A stretch of 64,000 bases of DNA, taken from an uncultured Eubacteriales bacterium (GTDB taxonomy: Bacteria > Bacillota > Clostridia > Lachnospirales > Lachnospiraceae). Below are positions 28,153 through 37,060 of this stretch, piece by piece (the first letter of the stretch is position 1; each line of letters opens with the position of its first letter). Location of the stretch: positions 1 through 64,000 of the forward strand of contig OMWY01000014.1 in NCBI GenBank assembly GCA_900314885.1. The letters run 5' to 3'. The notes below the pieces were generated by a model, which was given only the letters and a program-made list of their open reading frames with translations, was not told where the DNA came from and made no database searches. Made by a program: the position numbers and the translations under genes.

Positions 28153-29022
28153 TTAACCCTTGACAGCTCCTTCTACCATGCCCTTCATGATCTGCTTCTG
28201 CGCGAAGAGGAATACTATTATCATAGGTAATATGGCAAGCAAGGCGGCCGTGAGAATGAGGTCCCACTGCTTTACATAAGAACCTACGAAGGCCTGAACA
28301 GCGACAGGAAGTGTTTTAACCTTACCGTTCTGTCCTAACATAAGTGATGGAAGAAGGTAATCGTTCCATATCCACATGCCGTTAAGAATGGTTACTGTAG
28401 TAATTACAGGCTTAAGGAGAGGGAAAATAATTTTGAAAAATGTTCCCTCAGGTGAGCATCCATCAATAGCTGCCGCCTCTTCAAGGCTGTATGGAATTCC
28501 CTTAATAAAACCGGTCAAAATAAATACCGTCATGGCGCCACCGAAGCCAAGGTAGGCGAATACAATTCCCGGCACTGAGTGGAGCATGGAAATTCCTACA
28601 AATTTTCCTACATCCCTGAATGTAGAAATAAGTGGAAGCATAACAACCTGAAATGGGATAATCATTGACGCGATAAATACCATATAAATCGCGTAGGCCC
28701 ATTTCTTTTTATTATTTCTTGAAATAACCCACGCGGCCATGGCTCCAAAAAGGGCAAGTAAAATAAGCGAAATAACCGTAATTAAAGCCGAAGTTCCGAA
28801 GGCGTACCAGAACTGGAAATTCGAGTTATTTACAACGCGGTCAAGGTTTGTCGTAAGCTGCTTAAATGAAGCTCCCAAAAATCCGATAGGGCTTGAAACT
28901 ATATCAGCCTGCTTCTTGAAGGAGTTGAGCACGACGAGATAAAACGGGAATAAAATATATACAGCTATAATTACTCCCAGAATGGTAAGAAGTATCGATT
29001 TAACTTTGCTTTCTTTACTCAT
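28153..29022 (-). CDS. Carbohydrate ABC permease, MalG type
   Basis: 289 residues with six membrane helices and the EAA loop SLEEAAAIDGCSPEGTFFKIIFPLLKP, which contacts the ATPase. It pairs with the MalF-type permease encoded upstream (start and stop overlap as TAATG). No ATPase is encoded here, so a shared MsmK/UgpC-type ATPase elsewhere is inferred, as is common in Firmicutes. Confidence 0.93.
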   Translation of the reverse strand: MSKESKVKSILLTILGVIIAVYILFPFYLVVLNSFKKQADIVSSPIGFLGASFKQLTTNLDRVVNNSNFQFWYAFGTSALITVISLILLALFGAMAAWVISRNNKKKWAYAIYMVFIASMIIPFQVVMLPLISTFRDVGKFVGISMLHSVPGIVFAYLGFGGAMTVFILTGFIKGIPYSLEEAAAIDGCSPEGTFFKIIFPLLKPVITTVTILNGMWIWNDYLLPSLMLGQNGKVKTLPVAVQAFVGSYVKQWDLILTAALLAILPMIIVFLFAQKQIMKGMVEGAVKG

Positions 29023-30071
29023 TACAGCTCGACCTCCTTCTTATTTGACATGTTAACCTGGATAAGTGAAACTATCGCAAGTATAATGAAGAAAAGTACC
29101 GCCTTAGCCTGAGCCTGAGCGTAATTATTTCTCGCTATCGCAGTATTGTAAATATTAAGCGCCAACATCTGGGTTCCGTTTGAAAGGTAAGAACCAAGGA
29201 AGTTCTGAACGCTGCCTGCGCCATTTGTAAGGGCAAGGTTTACGTCGAACTGCTTAAAAGCGTTTGTAAGTACAAGGAAGTTACAAATTGTAATTGTTGA
29301 GGCCATCATAGGCATTTTAACCTGGAAAAGTGTCTGCGAAGCGTTCGCTCCGTCTATTTCCGCGGCCTCGAGCACGTCCTTAGGAATCTGGGTAAGTCCG
29401 GTTATATAAATGAGCATTATATAACCGCCGTACTGCCAGAGATAAACAAGAACTATAGCGAACATCGCCGATCCTGTCTGCGAAAGAAGCGACGTTTTTG
29501 TCATATTAATAAGAACATTGTTAAATACGAACTGCCAGATATATCCGAGTACGATACCTCCGATAAGGTTTGGCAGGAAAAATGAGGCTCTGAAAAATGC
29601 TGTGCCTCTGATTTTTGATGTACATAAAAGGGCAAGTAAAAACGCTACGACATTTATAAGTATCATATTTAAAAATACGAATAAAAATGTCATAAGCACT
29701 GACCAGATAAATGCCGGGTCCTTGAACATATTCGCGTAATTTTTAAATCCGACATTATTAGCGAGCTTAACGCCGTTCCAATCCGTAAATGAATATCCGA
29801 TACCGAGAATTAACGGAATAATTACTGTAATTATAAATGTAAATAAAAGTGGGAAGAGGAAAATAACATATACAATTGTCCTGTGGTGCTTCAAGGTAGG
29901 TATCAGGTAGAGGCCGATCAAGAAGGCAATAATGCCGCCAAATAACATCGCGCCTCTGCCGGCGAACCCATTTTTCATAAAGTCGCAAATGAGCGCCGAG
30001 ATTATTAGGTCCGCTCCCGCAATCAGCAATAATATCGACATCGGTTTATTGCCCTGCTTTATAGTCCTCAT
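29022..30071 (-). CDS. Carbohydrate ABC permease, MalF type
   Basis: 349 residues. Two extra N-terminal helices precede the core, which contains FTDWNGVKLANNVGFKNYANM (typical of sugar permeases) and the EAA loop VLEAAEIDGANASQTLFQVKMP. Start at MRTIKQG, because the ribosome site GAAGG is correctly spaced for it and too close for the ATG two codons upstream. It forms the translocation pore with the MalG-type partner. Confidence 0.92.
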   Translation of the reverse strand: MRTIKQGNKPMSILLLIAGADLIISALICDFMKNGFAGRGAMLFGGIIAFLIGLYLIPTLKHHRTIVYVIFLFPLLFTFIITVIIPLILGIGYSFTDWNGVKLANNVGFKNYANMFKDPAFIWSVLMTFLFVFLNMILINVVAFLLALLCTSKIRGTAFFRASFFLPNLIGGIVLGYIWQFVFNNVLINMTKTSLLSQTGSAMFAIVLVYLWQYGGYIMLIYITGLTQIPKDVLEAAEIDGANASQTLFQVKMPMMASTITICNFLVLTNAFKQFDVNLALTNGAGSVQNFLGSYLSNGTQMLALNIYNTAIARNNYAQAQAKAVLFFIILAIVSLIQVNMSNKKEVEL

Positions 30072-30097
30072 AAGCATACCTTCTTTCTTGAAAGAGA

Positions 30098-30251
30098 TTG
30101 CGGGCGGTAAAAGCCGCCCGCCGGTTATTCCAAATTATTAGTTATTTCACTATTTCAGGCTGTCTCAATTTGGATACTCCCGCCATTAAAGTTGCGCTTC
30201 GCGCAAGGCGGGAGCTACGAGGCAGCCTTTCAGGCTGTCTCAGTTTGAATA
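30098..30251. repeat. Intercistronic hairpins between binding protein and permeases
   Basis: Three strong hairpins follow one another: GCGGGCGG/CCGCCCGC (about 30103-30122), CTCCCGCC with inner TTGCGC/GCGCAA (30177-30213), and GAG-CAGCCT/AGGCTG-CTC (30218-30240). A 24-base direct repeat flanks the second and includes the last codons of the binding-protein gene. Position and form recall malE-malF REP elements, which raise expression of the binding protein over the permeases. The TTGCGC hairpin recurs at 59419-59448. Confidence 0.6.
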
Positions 30252-31607
30252 ATACTGCTTGCAAACCTGCTCGATTGTTGATGTAAATGTATCAGCATCC
30301 TTGATATTGCCTGAAGCGTAGTCCTGATATACTACACCAAGAGCGTTCTGAGCAAGGCCTTCCTTGTTGTCAAGCCAATGCCAGGCGCTTGTCTTTCCGG
30401 CCTTTGTATAATCGGAAATGGTCTCAGCGAAAGGATCGCTTGCGACATATGTGCAGGACTTGAATGGGCTTATGAAGCCTGCCTTCTCAACGAGGATCTT
30501 CTGTCCTGCGTCTCCTGCGCACCACTGAAGGAACTTCTCGGCTTCAGCTGTGTTGTCGTTCTGGAATACTGCCCACCATGAAGGTGAATTTGTCTGGATT
30601 GTATCGATGCCATCCTGGAAAGCGTATGGAAGCATACCAACCTTGAAGTCGCCTGCCGCATCATAAGCTTCCTTGTCATCATTTGTCATTGTAGCTCCGA
30701 TCCATGATCCCTGGGTTACAAACGCGTACTTGCCTGAAGCGAAGTTAAGGATCTGCTGATCGTATGTACCTGAAACAAGAAGTGATGGATCTGAATACTG
30801 GTTGAAGAGTCCAATCATCTCAGCGTATGGCTTAAATCTTGTCTCATCAATCTCACCACCGTTGTTTAACTTGTCAGCATAGGTAGTATCATCTCTTGCG
30901 AGGCCTGCGTCCTCATAAATGCCGAACATATGGTTACCTGTTGACCAGTAGAGGTTTGTAGCCTCTGCGCAATAGCCGATAACAGCTGTAAGTCCGAGCT
31001 CGTCCTTCTTGCTGTCAAGAGTCTCAAAGGCGCTCTTCATGGAGTCAGGTCCCGTGATAGAAGCAGGATCAATTCCGGCCTTAGAAAGGATATCAGCGTT
31101 ATAAGCAAGACCTATAGCCTCTGTTGTATATGGGAAGCCGATAACCTTGCCATCCGCGTCCTTGTAAGCAGCATCTGTATCGCTTACCCAGGCCTGATTG
31201 CTCATATCCGCGAGCATTCCGGTCCAGTTAGAGAAATCAGCTGAACCACCGCATACGAAGATATCCGGCATGTTATCTGACTGATAGTAGCCCTTAAGTG
31301 TACCCTGAATATCAACACCACCACCCATGGACTCGATCTGAACTTCAACTCCGGTCTCATCCTTATAAGCCTGGGCAAGCTCCTTCAACTGGGCGTCAAC
31401 CTCGATCTTACCATTTACAAGACGAAGTGAACCGCCTGATGAGCTGCTTCCGGTTGAAGTCGTCGCGCTGCTTGCGGCCTGGCTTGTAGTGCTACCTGAT
31501 GTGTTAGTTCCGCTAGTGCTTGTGCTGCTTGATGAGCCGCCGCATCCTGCAAGCATCATAGCAGCCATAGTACCTGTAAGTACTACCGATAATACCTTTT
31601 TCCTCAT
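30240..31607 (-). CDS. Carbohydrate-binding lipoprotein of an ABC importer
   Basis: 455 residues. MRKKVLSVVLTGTMAAMM leads to the lipobox LAGC (Cys22), then a Ser/Thr-rich linker and a family 1 solute-binding fold. Start chosen at the ATG after AAGGAGCAAAAC; the longer frame lies in the leader. It captures an oligosaccharide outside the cell for the two permeases downstream. The divergent GH13 enzyme suggests alpha-glucosides such as maltodextrins. A close paralogue at 53262-54593 sits in a signalling operon. Confidence 0.93.
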   Translation of the reverse strand: MRKKVLSVVLTGTMAAMMLAGCGGSSSSTSTSGTNTSGSTTSQAASSATTSTGSSSSGGSLRLVNGKIEVDAQLKELAQAYKDETGVEVQIESMGGGVDIQGTLKGYYQSDNMPDIFVCGGSADFSNWTGMLADMSNQAWVSDTDAAYKDADGKVIGFPYTTEAIGLAYNADILSKAGIDPASITGPDSMKSAFETLDSKKDELGLTAVIGYCAEATNLYWSTGNHMFGIYEDAGLARDDTTYADKLNNGGEIDETRFKPYAEMIGLFNQYSDPSLLVSGTYDQQILNFASGKYAFVTQGSWIGATMTNDDKEAYDAAGDFKVGMLPYAFQDGIDTIQTNSPSWWAVFQNDNTAEAEKFLQWCAGDAGQKILVEKAGFISPFKSCTYVASDPFAETISDYTKAGKTSAWHWLDNKEGLAQNALGVVYQDYASGNIKDADTFTSTIEQVCKQYYSN

Positions 31608-31678
31608 AGTTTTGCTCCTTTGTATGTACCGGGTCGATGTATCCGCATCAGCTCCGGTTCCCATCTACTACAATTCCG

Positions 31679-31707
31679 ATAATAGCACGGTTTGGATCAA
31701 ATGTCAA
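31679..31707 (-). promoter_or_regulatory. Promoter of the sugar ABC operon
   Basis: TTGACA, 17 bases, TATTAT on the minus strand, about 70 bases ahead of the binding-protein start. Confidence 0.8.
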
Positions 31708-31763
31708 GTACTTTTTGTGCTTTTTGCACAATTTTATATATTTTCCCGATTTGTTTTTGGGTG

Positions 31764-31811
31764 GTGTTGCGAAACACTAGATTTTGTGGTATTGTTAGTG
31801 TTACACAACAC
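31764..31811. promoter_or_regulatory. Pair of candidate LacI-type operators
   Basis: GTGTTGCGAAACAC (31764-31777, central CG) and GTGTTACACAACAC (31798-31811) share GTGTT-N4-AACAC and have centres 34 bases apart, in the divergent control region. Outer ACTAGATT/AATCTAGT arms enclose them. They may be bound by the LacI protein of the operon. Confidence 0.5.
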
Positions 31812-31852
31812 CATTGTGAATCTAGTCAAATATCAAGATATATTAACTAAGA

Positions 31853-31881
31853 TTGACCAATAGTACAATATGTGGTAAACT
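31853..31881 (+). promoter_or_regulatory. Promoter of the GH13 gene
   Basis: TTGACC, 17 bases, TAAACT on the plus strand, about 55 bases before the ATG. Confidence 0.65.
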
Positions 31882-31942
31882 AGGTACTGACAGGATGATT
31901 TTGACAGGAAGACCTCTGTCAGAGATTGGAAGGTGACGGATA

Positions 31943-33856
31943 ATGGCTGAAGAGATAGAGAGATTGTGTGTACTTACGGCTGACGGGGTTACTACGGATG
32001 GTATGAGGCTCACTGCGCCTTCGGGTGAAAATGTGGAGCTGCGTGTGAAAATTCCCCGCTCATGCGGAGTGAAGGAGGCGAAGCTCCTTATAAAAAACGA
32101 CGAGGAGGACCATTTCAACGACTATGCCCTTCCATGGGCACGTCTTGATGGGGATTTTGATATATACGAGACAAGGCTTCCGGTAAATGAGGTCGGGTTA
32201 TATTGGTTCTACGTTAAGTTCAGGGCCTTCGGCGGAGACTACCTTGTCTGCAGGAATGGCGCTAAGGCTATAGTTGACCACGTGTATGAGGGATTCGCGA
32301 GTTTCCAGTTCACAGTTTACGATAAAGAAATGACTACGCCTGATTTTATAAAGGGCGGCGTATTTTACCATATATTTGTCGACAGATTTTATAAGGGTGA
32401 GAGTCAGGCAATCGATGACAAGCCATATAACCCGGAGAGACCTGTGGTGAGACGTGATGACTGGGGAGCCGAGCCCGAATGGCGGCCTGATGAGAACGGC
32501 GAGATACTGAACAATGATTTTTTCGGTGGTAATATCGCGGGGATAAGAGAGAAGCTGCCCTATTTAAATGATCTCGGCGTAACCTGCCTTTATCTCTCCC
32601 CGATTTTTGAGGCATATTCTAACCATAAATATGACACCTCCGATTACAGCAAGATTGACTCCATTTTCGGGAACGAAGAGGAATTCAGGAGTCTCTGCGA
32701 TGAGGCGGCGAGGCTTGGAATCAGAGTTATACTTGATGGTGTATTTAACCACACGGGCGCTGACAGTATTTATTTTAATAAATTCGGTACATACGGCAAA
32801 AAGGTCGGGGCCTATAATGACTTTAACAGCCCATATCATAACTGGTATAATTTTATAGTATTTCCGAGAGTTTACAGCAGCTGGTGGGGAATCACTACCC
32901 TTCCGACCGTGAATAAGGACGACAAAAATTACAGGGCATATATGTTCGGTGAAAATGGAATTATAAGAAAATGGCTCCGGGCAGGCGCAAGCGGTTATCG
33001 CCTTGATGTAGCCGACGAATTATCCGATGATTTTTTAGCCGAATTAAAAAGCGCCGCGCGAACTGAGAAGCAAGATGCCCTCGTGCTAGGCGAAGTTTGG
33101 GAGGACGCTTCGAATAAATCCGCGTATGGCAAAAGAAAGCATTATTTTCAAGGGCATGAACTCGACTCAGTCATGAATTACCCTCTTAAGGATTCCATAG
33201 TAGATTTCGTCCGTCGAGGTAATGCTGAAAGTCTCGCTTTCGTGGTTGAGAGCGAGCTTGAAAATTATCCCTCTGATGTTATCGACTGCCTGATGAATAA
33301 CCTTGGCACCCACGACACAGCGAGAATTCTGACTGTACTCGGCGGAAGGGAACTTCCTAACGATGCCTCAAGGGAAGAGCGCCATGTCACTAAAATGGCA
33401 TTCAAGGAATTTAACGCTGCGATTGAATTATTAAAAATAGCGGTATTCCTCCAGATGACTCTGCCCGGAGTGCCATGTATCTATTACGGTGATGAGGCCG
33501 GTATGGAGGGCTATAATGACCCATTTAACAGGGGATGCTTCCCTTGGGGAAATGAAAATATGGACTTAACTGATTTTTATAAGAAAATGATAAAAATCAG
33601 AAGGTCAGATCCGGTTTTTAAGCACAGTGAAACGAAGGTTCTGTACGCCAAGGATTCAATATTTATTTTTGAAAGAAGCGTCGGGAAGGAAAAGTATATT
33701 ATCGGAGTCAACAGGAGTTATTTTCCTGTGAAGTACGAAATTATTGATTTCGACAAGCTTAGCAGTGTACAGAATGTCATGGATGGTTATTCCGATGTTG
33801 AATCAGAATACATAATCATACTACCTTATGGGAAGATGATGCTTAAAATATCGTAA
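31943..33856 (+). CDS. GH13 alpha-glucan hydrolase, neopullulanase-like
   Basis: 637 residues. An N-terminal beta domain (about 1-135) precedes the GH13 barrel. Visible blocks: ILDGVFNHTG, GYRLDVADEL with the nucleophile Asp, VLGEVWEDA with the acid/base Glu, and NNLGTHDTARI with the third acidic residue. There is no signal peptide, so it is cytoplasmic. It likely cleaves maltodextrins brought in by the divergent ABC importer. The N-terminal domain fits cyclomaltodextrinase/neopullulanase (GH13_20); exact specificity is not readable. Confidence 0.9.
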   Translation: MAEEIERLCVLTADGVTTDGMRLTAPSGENVELRVKIPRSCGVKEAKLLIKNDEEDHFNDYALPWARLDGDFDIYETRLPVNEVGLYWFYVKFRAFGGDYLVCRNGAKAIVDHVYEGFASFQFTVYDKEMTTPDFIKGGVFYHIFVDRFYKGESQAIDDKPYNPERPVVRRDDWGAEPEWRPDENGEILNNDFFGGNIAGIREKLPYLNDLGVTCLYLSPIFEAYSNHKYDTSDYSKIDSIFGNEEEFRSLCDEAARLGIRVILDGVFNHTGADSIYFNKFGTYGKKVGAYNDFNSPYHNWYNFIVFPRVYSSWWGITTLPTVNKDDKNYRAYMFGENGIIRKWLRAGASGYRLDVADELSDDFLAELKSAARTEKQDALVLGEVWEDASNKSAYGKRKHYFQGHELDSVMNYPLKDSIVDFVRRGNAESLAFVVESELENYPSDVIDCLMNNLGTHDTARILTVLGGRELPNDASREERHVTKMAFKEFNAAIELLKIAVFLQMTLPGVPCIYYGDEAGMEGYNDPFNRGCFPWGNENMDLTDFYKKMIKIRRSDPVFKHSETKVLYAKDSIFIFERSVGKEKYIIGVNRSYFPVKYEIIDFDKLSSVQNVMDGYSDVESEYIIILPYGKMMLKIS

Positions 33857-33860
33857 AACA

Positions 33861-33887
33861 GGCAACTCTCCTACTAGGAGAGTTGCC
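33861..33887. terminator. Two-way hairpin between GH13 and GH27 genes
   Basis: GGCAACTCTCC pairs exactly with GGAGAGTTGCC, loop of 5, between convergent stop codons. Confidence 0.7.
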
Positions 33888-33891
33888 ACTA

Positions 33892-35184
33892 TCATTGTAA
33901 TACAATCATCTCCGCGCCATGGGCAGGAATTTCTATTTTTATCACACCGTTATTTATATTAGCCTGATTTATTTCTTTGTTTGTCCAGGCGTCGGTAATT
34001 TTATTAACCTGCATATCTAATTCTGATGTGTCGAAGGTTATCTCTTTTTCGCTGTCGCTTAAATTAAAGAGTGCCAAATACCTCCCTCCATCAATCTCGC
34101 TAGTCCAGACAGCATGGTCGTCATCGCGGGCAAGCTCTGTCGGATGCGCTCCCTCCTGATTAGCCCGGATAAGATTCTCATTTGTAAGAAGGCCTAATGT
34201 GAATTCATCTAACTCTCTTAAATCTCCTCCCATCATTAACGGAGATTTAAATATACACCACAATGTCATTAATGTCTTCTGTTCATCGCGAGTAAAATTG
34301 GTATCTCTTCCCGCCCTGAAGCCTGTACCAATTCTTCCGAGAGGGAGCATATCGCAGTCAGGGAAGCAACCGGGACTCACATGCTTCTGCCATACTTCGC
34401 AGCGCTCAAACATTGCTTTTAATAATTTCCAGTCATCCCAGAAATCATCCGTGATTCGCCACATATTCGCGTCTCGCTCCATCTGCCAGGCCTTTTCTAT
34501 TACAGCTGGTCCGGGTGACAGCGACAGTACCATATCCCTCCCTGAATTATCTATTGCCTTACGGATCATGTGTACTTCAGCTTCGCCATACGGATGGTCA
34601 GGATATAAATGCTCGTGAGCAATATCATCTACCTTAACAAAATCAACACCCCATGAAGCGTAGAGGGCAAATATTGAGTCATAATATTTCTGACCTTCAG
34701 GTGTATCCTTAACTCCATACATATCCCCATTCCATTGGCATATCGAAAATGGATCGGCTACGTCTCTTGCCCTGACATCGGTCCCTATAACCGGACAGTT
34801 TAATTCCACTGCCTTTCTCGGAATTCCTCTCATAATATGAATCCCGAATTTAAGTCCCATAGCGTGAATCTTATCAGCTATGTCCTTAAATCCCTTCCCG
34901 TCTGCGGCTGACGGGAAGCGGTTTACTGCCGGCATCTGCCTGCCGTACTCATCTATTGTGAGATCCGCGAAGTCACGATAGGTAACATTTTCAGTTCCCG
35001 CAAGAGGTTCAGACCACTGAATGTCACAGACGACGTACTCCCAGCCAAACTTTTTTAGCTTTTCCTCCATAACTTTGGCGTTCTCAAGGAGCTCCACTTC
35101 AGTTACATTTGCCGCGAAACAGTCCCAGCTGTTCCACCCCATAGGCGGCTTAAGCACCACCAAATTTTTGTTTTTAAATAACAT
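33892..35184 (-). CDS. GH27 alpha-galactosidase
   Basis: 430 residues. The N-terminus PPMGWNSWDCFAANV is the GH27 hallmark, VDFVKVDDIAHE carries the nucleophile aspartate and WRITDDFWDDW the acid/base region. A C-terminal beta domain ends the protein. No signal peptide. Start at MLFKNKNL after GGAGGAAGG; codons further upstream belong to the promoter. It would release galactose from raffinose-type sugars or galactomannan fragments inside the cell. A 5' fragment of a second copy lies at 41374-41552. Confidence 0.92.
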   Translation of the reverse strand: MLFKNKNLVVLKPPMGWNSWDCFAANVTEVELLENAKVMEEKLKKFGWEYVVCDIQWSEPLAGTENVTYRDFADLTIDEYGRQMPAVNRFPSAADGKGFKDIADKIHAMGLKFGIHIMRGIPRKAVELNCPVIGTDVRARDVADPFSICQWNGDMYGVKDTPEGQKYYDSIFALYASWGVDFVKVDDIAHEHLYPDHPYGEAEVHMIRKAIDNSGRDMVLSLSPGPAVIEKAWQMERDANMWRITDDFWDDWKLLKAMFERCEVWQKHVSPGCFPDCDMLPLGRIGTGFRAGRDTNFTRDEQKTLMTLWCIFKSPLMMGGDLRELDEFTLGLLTNENLIRANQEGAHPTELARDDDHAVWTSEIDGGRYLALFNLSDSEKEITFDTSELDMQVNKITDAWTNKEINQANINNGVIKIEIPAHGAEMIVLQ

Positions 35185-35214
35185 TGCCTTCCTCCGTACA
35201 TTATCACTAAAAAT

Positions 35215-35259
35215 CCCGTCTTTATGATAAATTCTACCATAAAAACGGGAAAGCGTCAA
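35215..35259 (-). promoter_or_regulatory. Palindromic promoter, copy A
   Basis: TTGACG, 17 bases, TAGAAT on the minus strand. CCCGTTTTTATG and CATAAAGACGGG form arms around the -10 box. The core recurs nearly unchanged at 40845 and 43332. It drives the alpha-galactosidase. The arrangement suggests a repressor site over the -10 and start region. Confidence 0.75.
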
Positions 35260-35289
35260 TATTGCAACTTTTCTCGCAGCAATGAGATG

Positions 35290-36837
35290 TTAACGTTTAA
35301 TCACAAATTTCCCATCAAAAAGGCCCTCATAGTTATCTAAGTTATGAGCTATTATTACCATGAGACGTTTTATATCCTTCATCCTGCTCATAAAGGTATC
35401 AATTGTCACCTGGTTCATAGCTGAAAATGGTTCGTCAAGGAGTATCACAGGCTTCGCACTACATAGTGCCCTTAGCAAAGCTATCACCTGTTTTTCACCG
35501 CCACTAAGATTTTCCGGCTCAGTACTTTCCTTGACATGCTTTATTATGCTGTCGGGGAAATATGTCTCGTACTCAGCTAGCTTATCTGCGGAGTATGTTC
35601 CATAAATAGTCACATTATCAAGCAGCGAAGCGTCAAAGATAACCGGGTTCTGAGGGAGGTAGCATACGCTCTCTGAAATGCCATCCGGAAGATCTCTATT
35701 ATTGTACAATATCTTACCTGTATCAGGTTCTTCAAAGTGCATTAGCATTCTGAACAGAACACTCTTTCCTGCGCCATTTTCTCCTGTAACAAGATATTTC
35801 CCCGGGTAATCCATTCTTAATGGTTCTATATGTATTTTAGTATCATTATAATTTTTGGTAAGTTCTGTAGTCGAAATCTCGTGAATTTCCTCAGAATTTG
35901 CTGAATCTATTGATCCACCATTAATAATATCGAGCAGCTTCTTCTGAATATCACGCACAGAAAGCACAGTACCTATCTCTGTATTGAGTTCATACATAGG
36001 TTCCATAAATTTGGTGCTATAGTTAAATGCAATAGTAGCCATGCCTAACGTAATTTTACCATGAAATAGCAATATAGCAACAGCAATAAAAGTAATCAAC
36101 GACACAGCATCAACCGAGCCACCATTTATTACCATTGCTAAACTGTTTAATTTTCTGTAATTCATATATTTTAGAAACACACCATTAAGGTCATCATTGT
36201 GACGCCTCTTAATAGTATCCTGGCCATCCCTGTCAAGTATTACATGTGATTTAAAATATGTATGTATCGACTTTGTATATTTTCCTAAACCATCAAGATA
36301 AGCCCTGTTTCGCTTAGCAAGTTCATTAGCCGTAATTCTCGGAACAAATACTGTCAGCACAGTGAATCCTATAATAAATATTGTAACATATACATTCACA
36401 AATATTATTAATGATATTCCAAATACGACTATCATTATAGTTGAGTTGAAAATCGAGTAAAGCGGATTCATATAATTTTGCGTCATCTCAGCTATATCGT
36501 TCGCCTGCATGGATATATATTCAGATATATCATATTCATGAAAGGACTTAAAGTTTCTTGAAATGACTGAATCAAAGAAGTCCTTTTTTAGCATTTTCTC
36601 AAACCCCAGTCTTCTTTTATCACCACACCTATTGCCAAGATATGCCATAAGAAGATACAGAACAAAAGTAACAGTGTAACCAGCAAAGAGCTTTTCCATA
36701 TATGGCAGGCCTTTTTTATATCCATCGACGAGCCACCCTGGAAAAAGAAGCATAACCGCTGTCACCACAGATTCGATTATACTTACAACTACTGAGCCGG
36801 CGAGTAGCCACCTCATTTTGAATAAATACTTTTTCAT
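35290..36837 (-). CDS. ABC exporter of the RiPP operon
   Basis: 515 residues, membrane domain then ATPase: GENGAGKSVLF near 355, LSGGEKQ near 444, VILLDEPF near 466, H-loop histidine near 498. It is last in the radical-SAM RiPP operon and follows the precursor gene, so it probably exports the matured peptide. There is no C39 peptidase domain, so leader removal must be done by another protein. It is a paralogue of the exporter at 332-1888. AGGAGG sits rather far (13 bases) before the ATG. Confidence 0.85.
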   Translation of the reverse strand: MKKYLFKMRWLLAGSVVVSIIESVVTAVMLLFPGWLVDGYKKGLPYMEKLFAGYTVTFVLYLLMAYLGNRCGDKRRLGFEKMLKKDFFDSVISRNFKSFHEYDISEYISMQANDIAEMTQNYMNPLYSIFNSTIMIVVFGISLIIFVNVYVTIFIIGFTVLTVFVPRITANELAKRNRAYLDGLGKYTKSIHTYFKSHVILDRDGQDTIKRRHNDDLNGVFLKYMNYRKLNSLAMVINGGSVDAVSLITFIAVAILLFHGKITLGMATIAFNYSTKFMEPMYELNTEIGTVLSVRDIQKKLLDIINGGSIDSANSEEIHEISTTELTKNYNDTKIHIEPLRMDYPGKYLVTGENGAGKSVLFRMLMHFEEPDTGKILYNNRDLPDGISESVCYLPQNPVIFDASLLDNVTIYGTYSADKLAEYETYFPDSIIKHVKESTEPENLSGGEKQVIALLRALCSAKPVILLDEPFSAMNQVTIDTFMSRMKDIKRLMVIIAHNLDNYEGLFDGKFVIKR

Positions 36838-36880
36838 TTATTTAAAGTATCCTCCTATAAATCATTATCACAAACACAAT

Positions 36881-36915
36881 AGTATCAGTCGGAGAGCTGT
36901 TCTCCGACTGATACT
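36881..36915 (-). terminator. Hairpin between precursor and exporter genes
   Basis: AGTATCAGTCGGAGA pairs perfectly over 15 bases with its complement, loop of 5, 13 bases after the precursor stop. No strong U-run follows, so it may be a leaky terminator or an mRNA-stabilising element that keeps precursor output above exporter output. Confidence 0.6.
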
Positions 36916-36927
36916 TTGGTTTAGGTA

Positions 36928-37014
36928 TTAGTTCTTACCACTGCAGTTTGTATGTTTTACTGCGGCGTTAACTTCTCTTACCTTAACCTCTTTAAGCACA
37001 GGCTTTTTGTACAT
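36928..37014 (-). CDS. Putative RiPP precursor peptide, 28 aa
   Basis: A 28-residue frame starts at an ATG with AAGGAG at ideal spacing. It begins MYKKPVLKEVKVREVN, a Lys/Val/Glu leader of the KPxLKEV type seen in several radical-SAM peptide systems. It ends VKHTNCSGKN with a single cysteine. It sits between the SPASM radical SAM gene (46 bases upstream) and the exporter, the usual precursor position. The core is probably within the last 10-12 residues, perhaps modified at the Asn-Cys or Lys. Product class unknown. Confidence 0.7.
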   Translation of the reverse strand: MYKKPVLKEVKVREVNAAVKHTNCSGKN

Positions 37015-37060
37015 TGTTCTCTCCTTTTCGCCCAGGAACAGAGCTATAATATTTATAATA

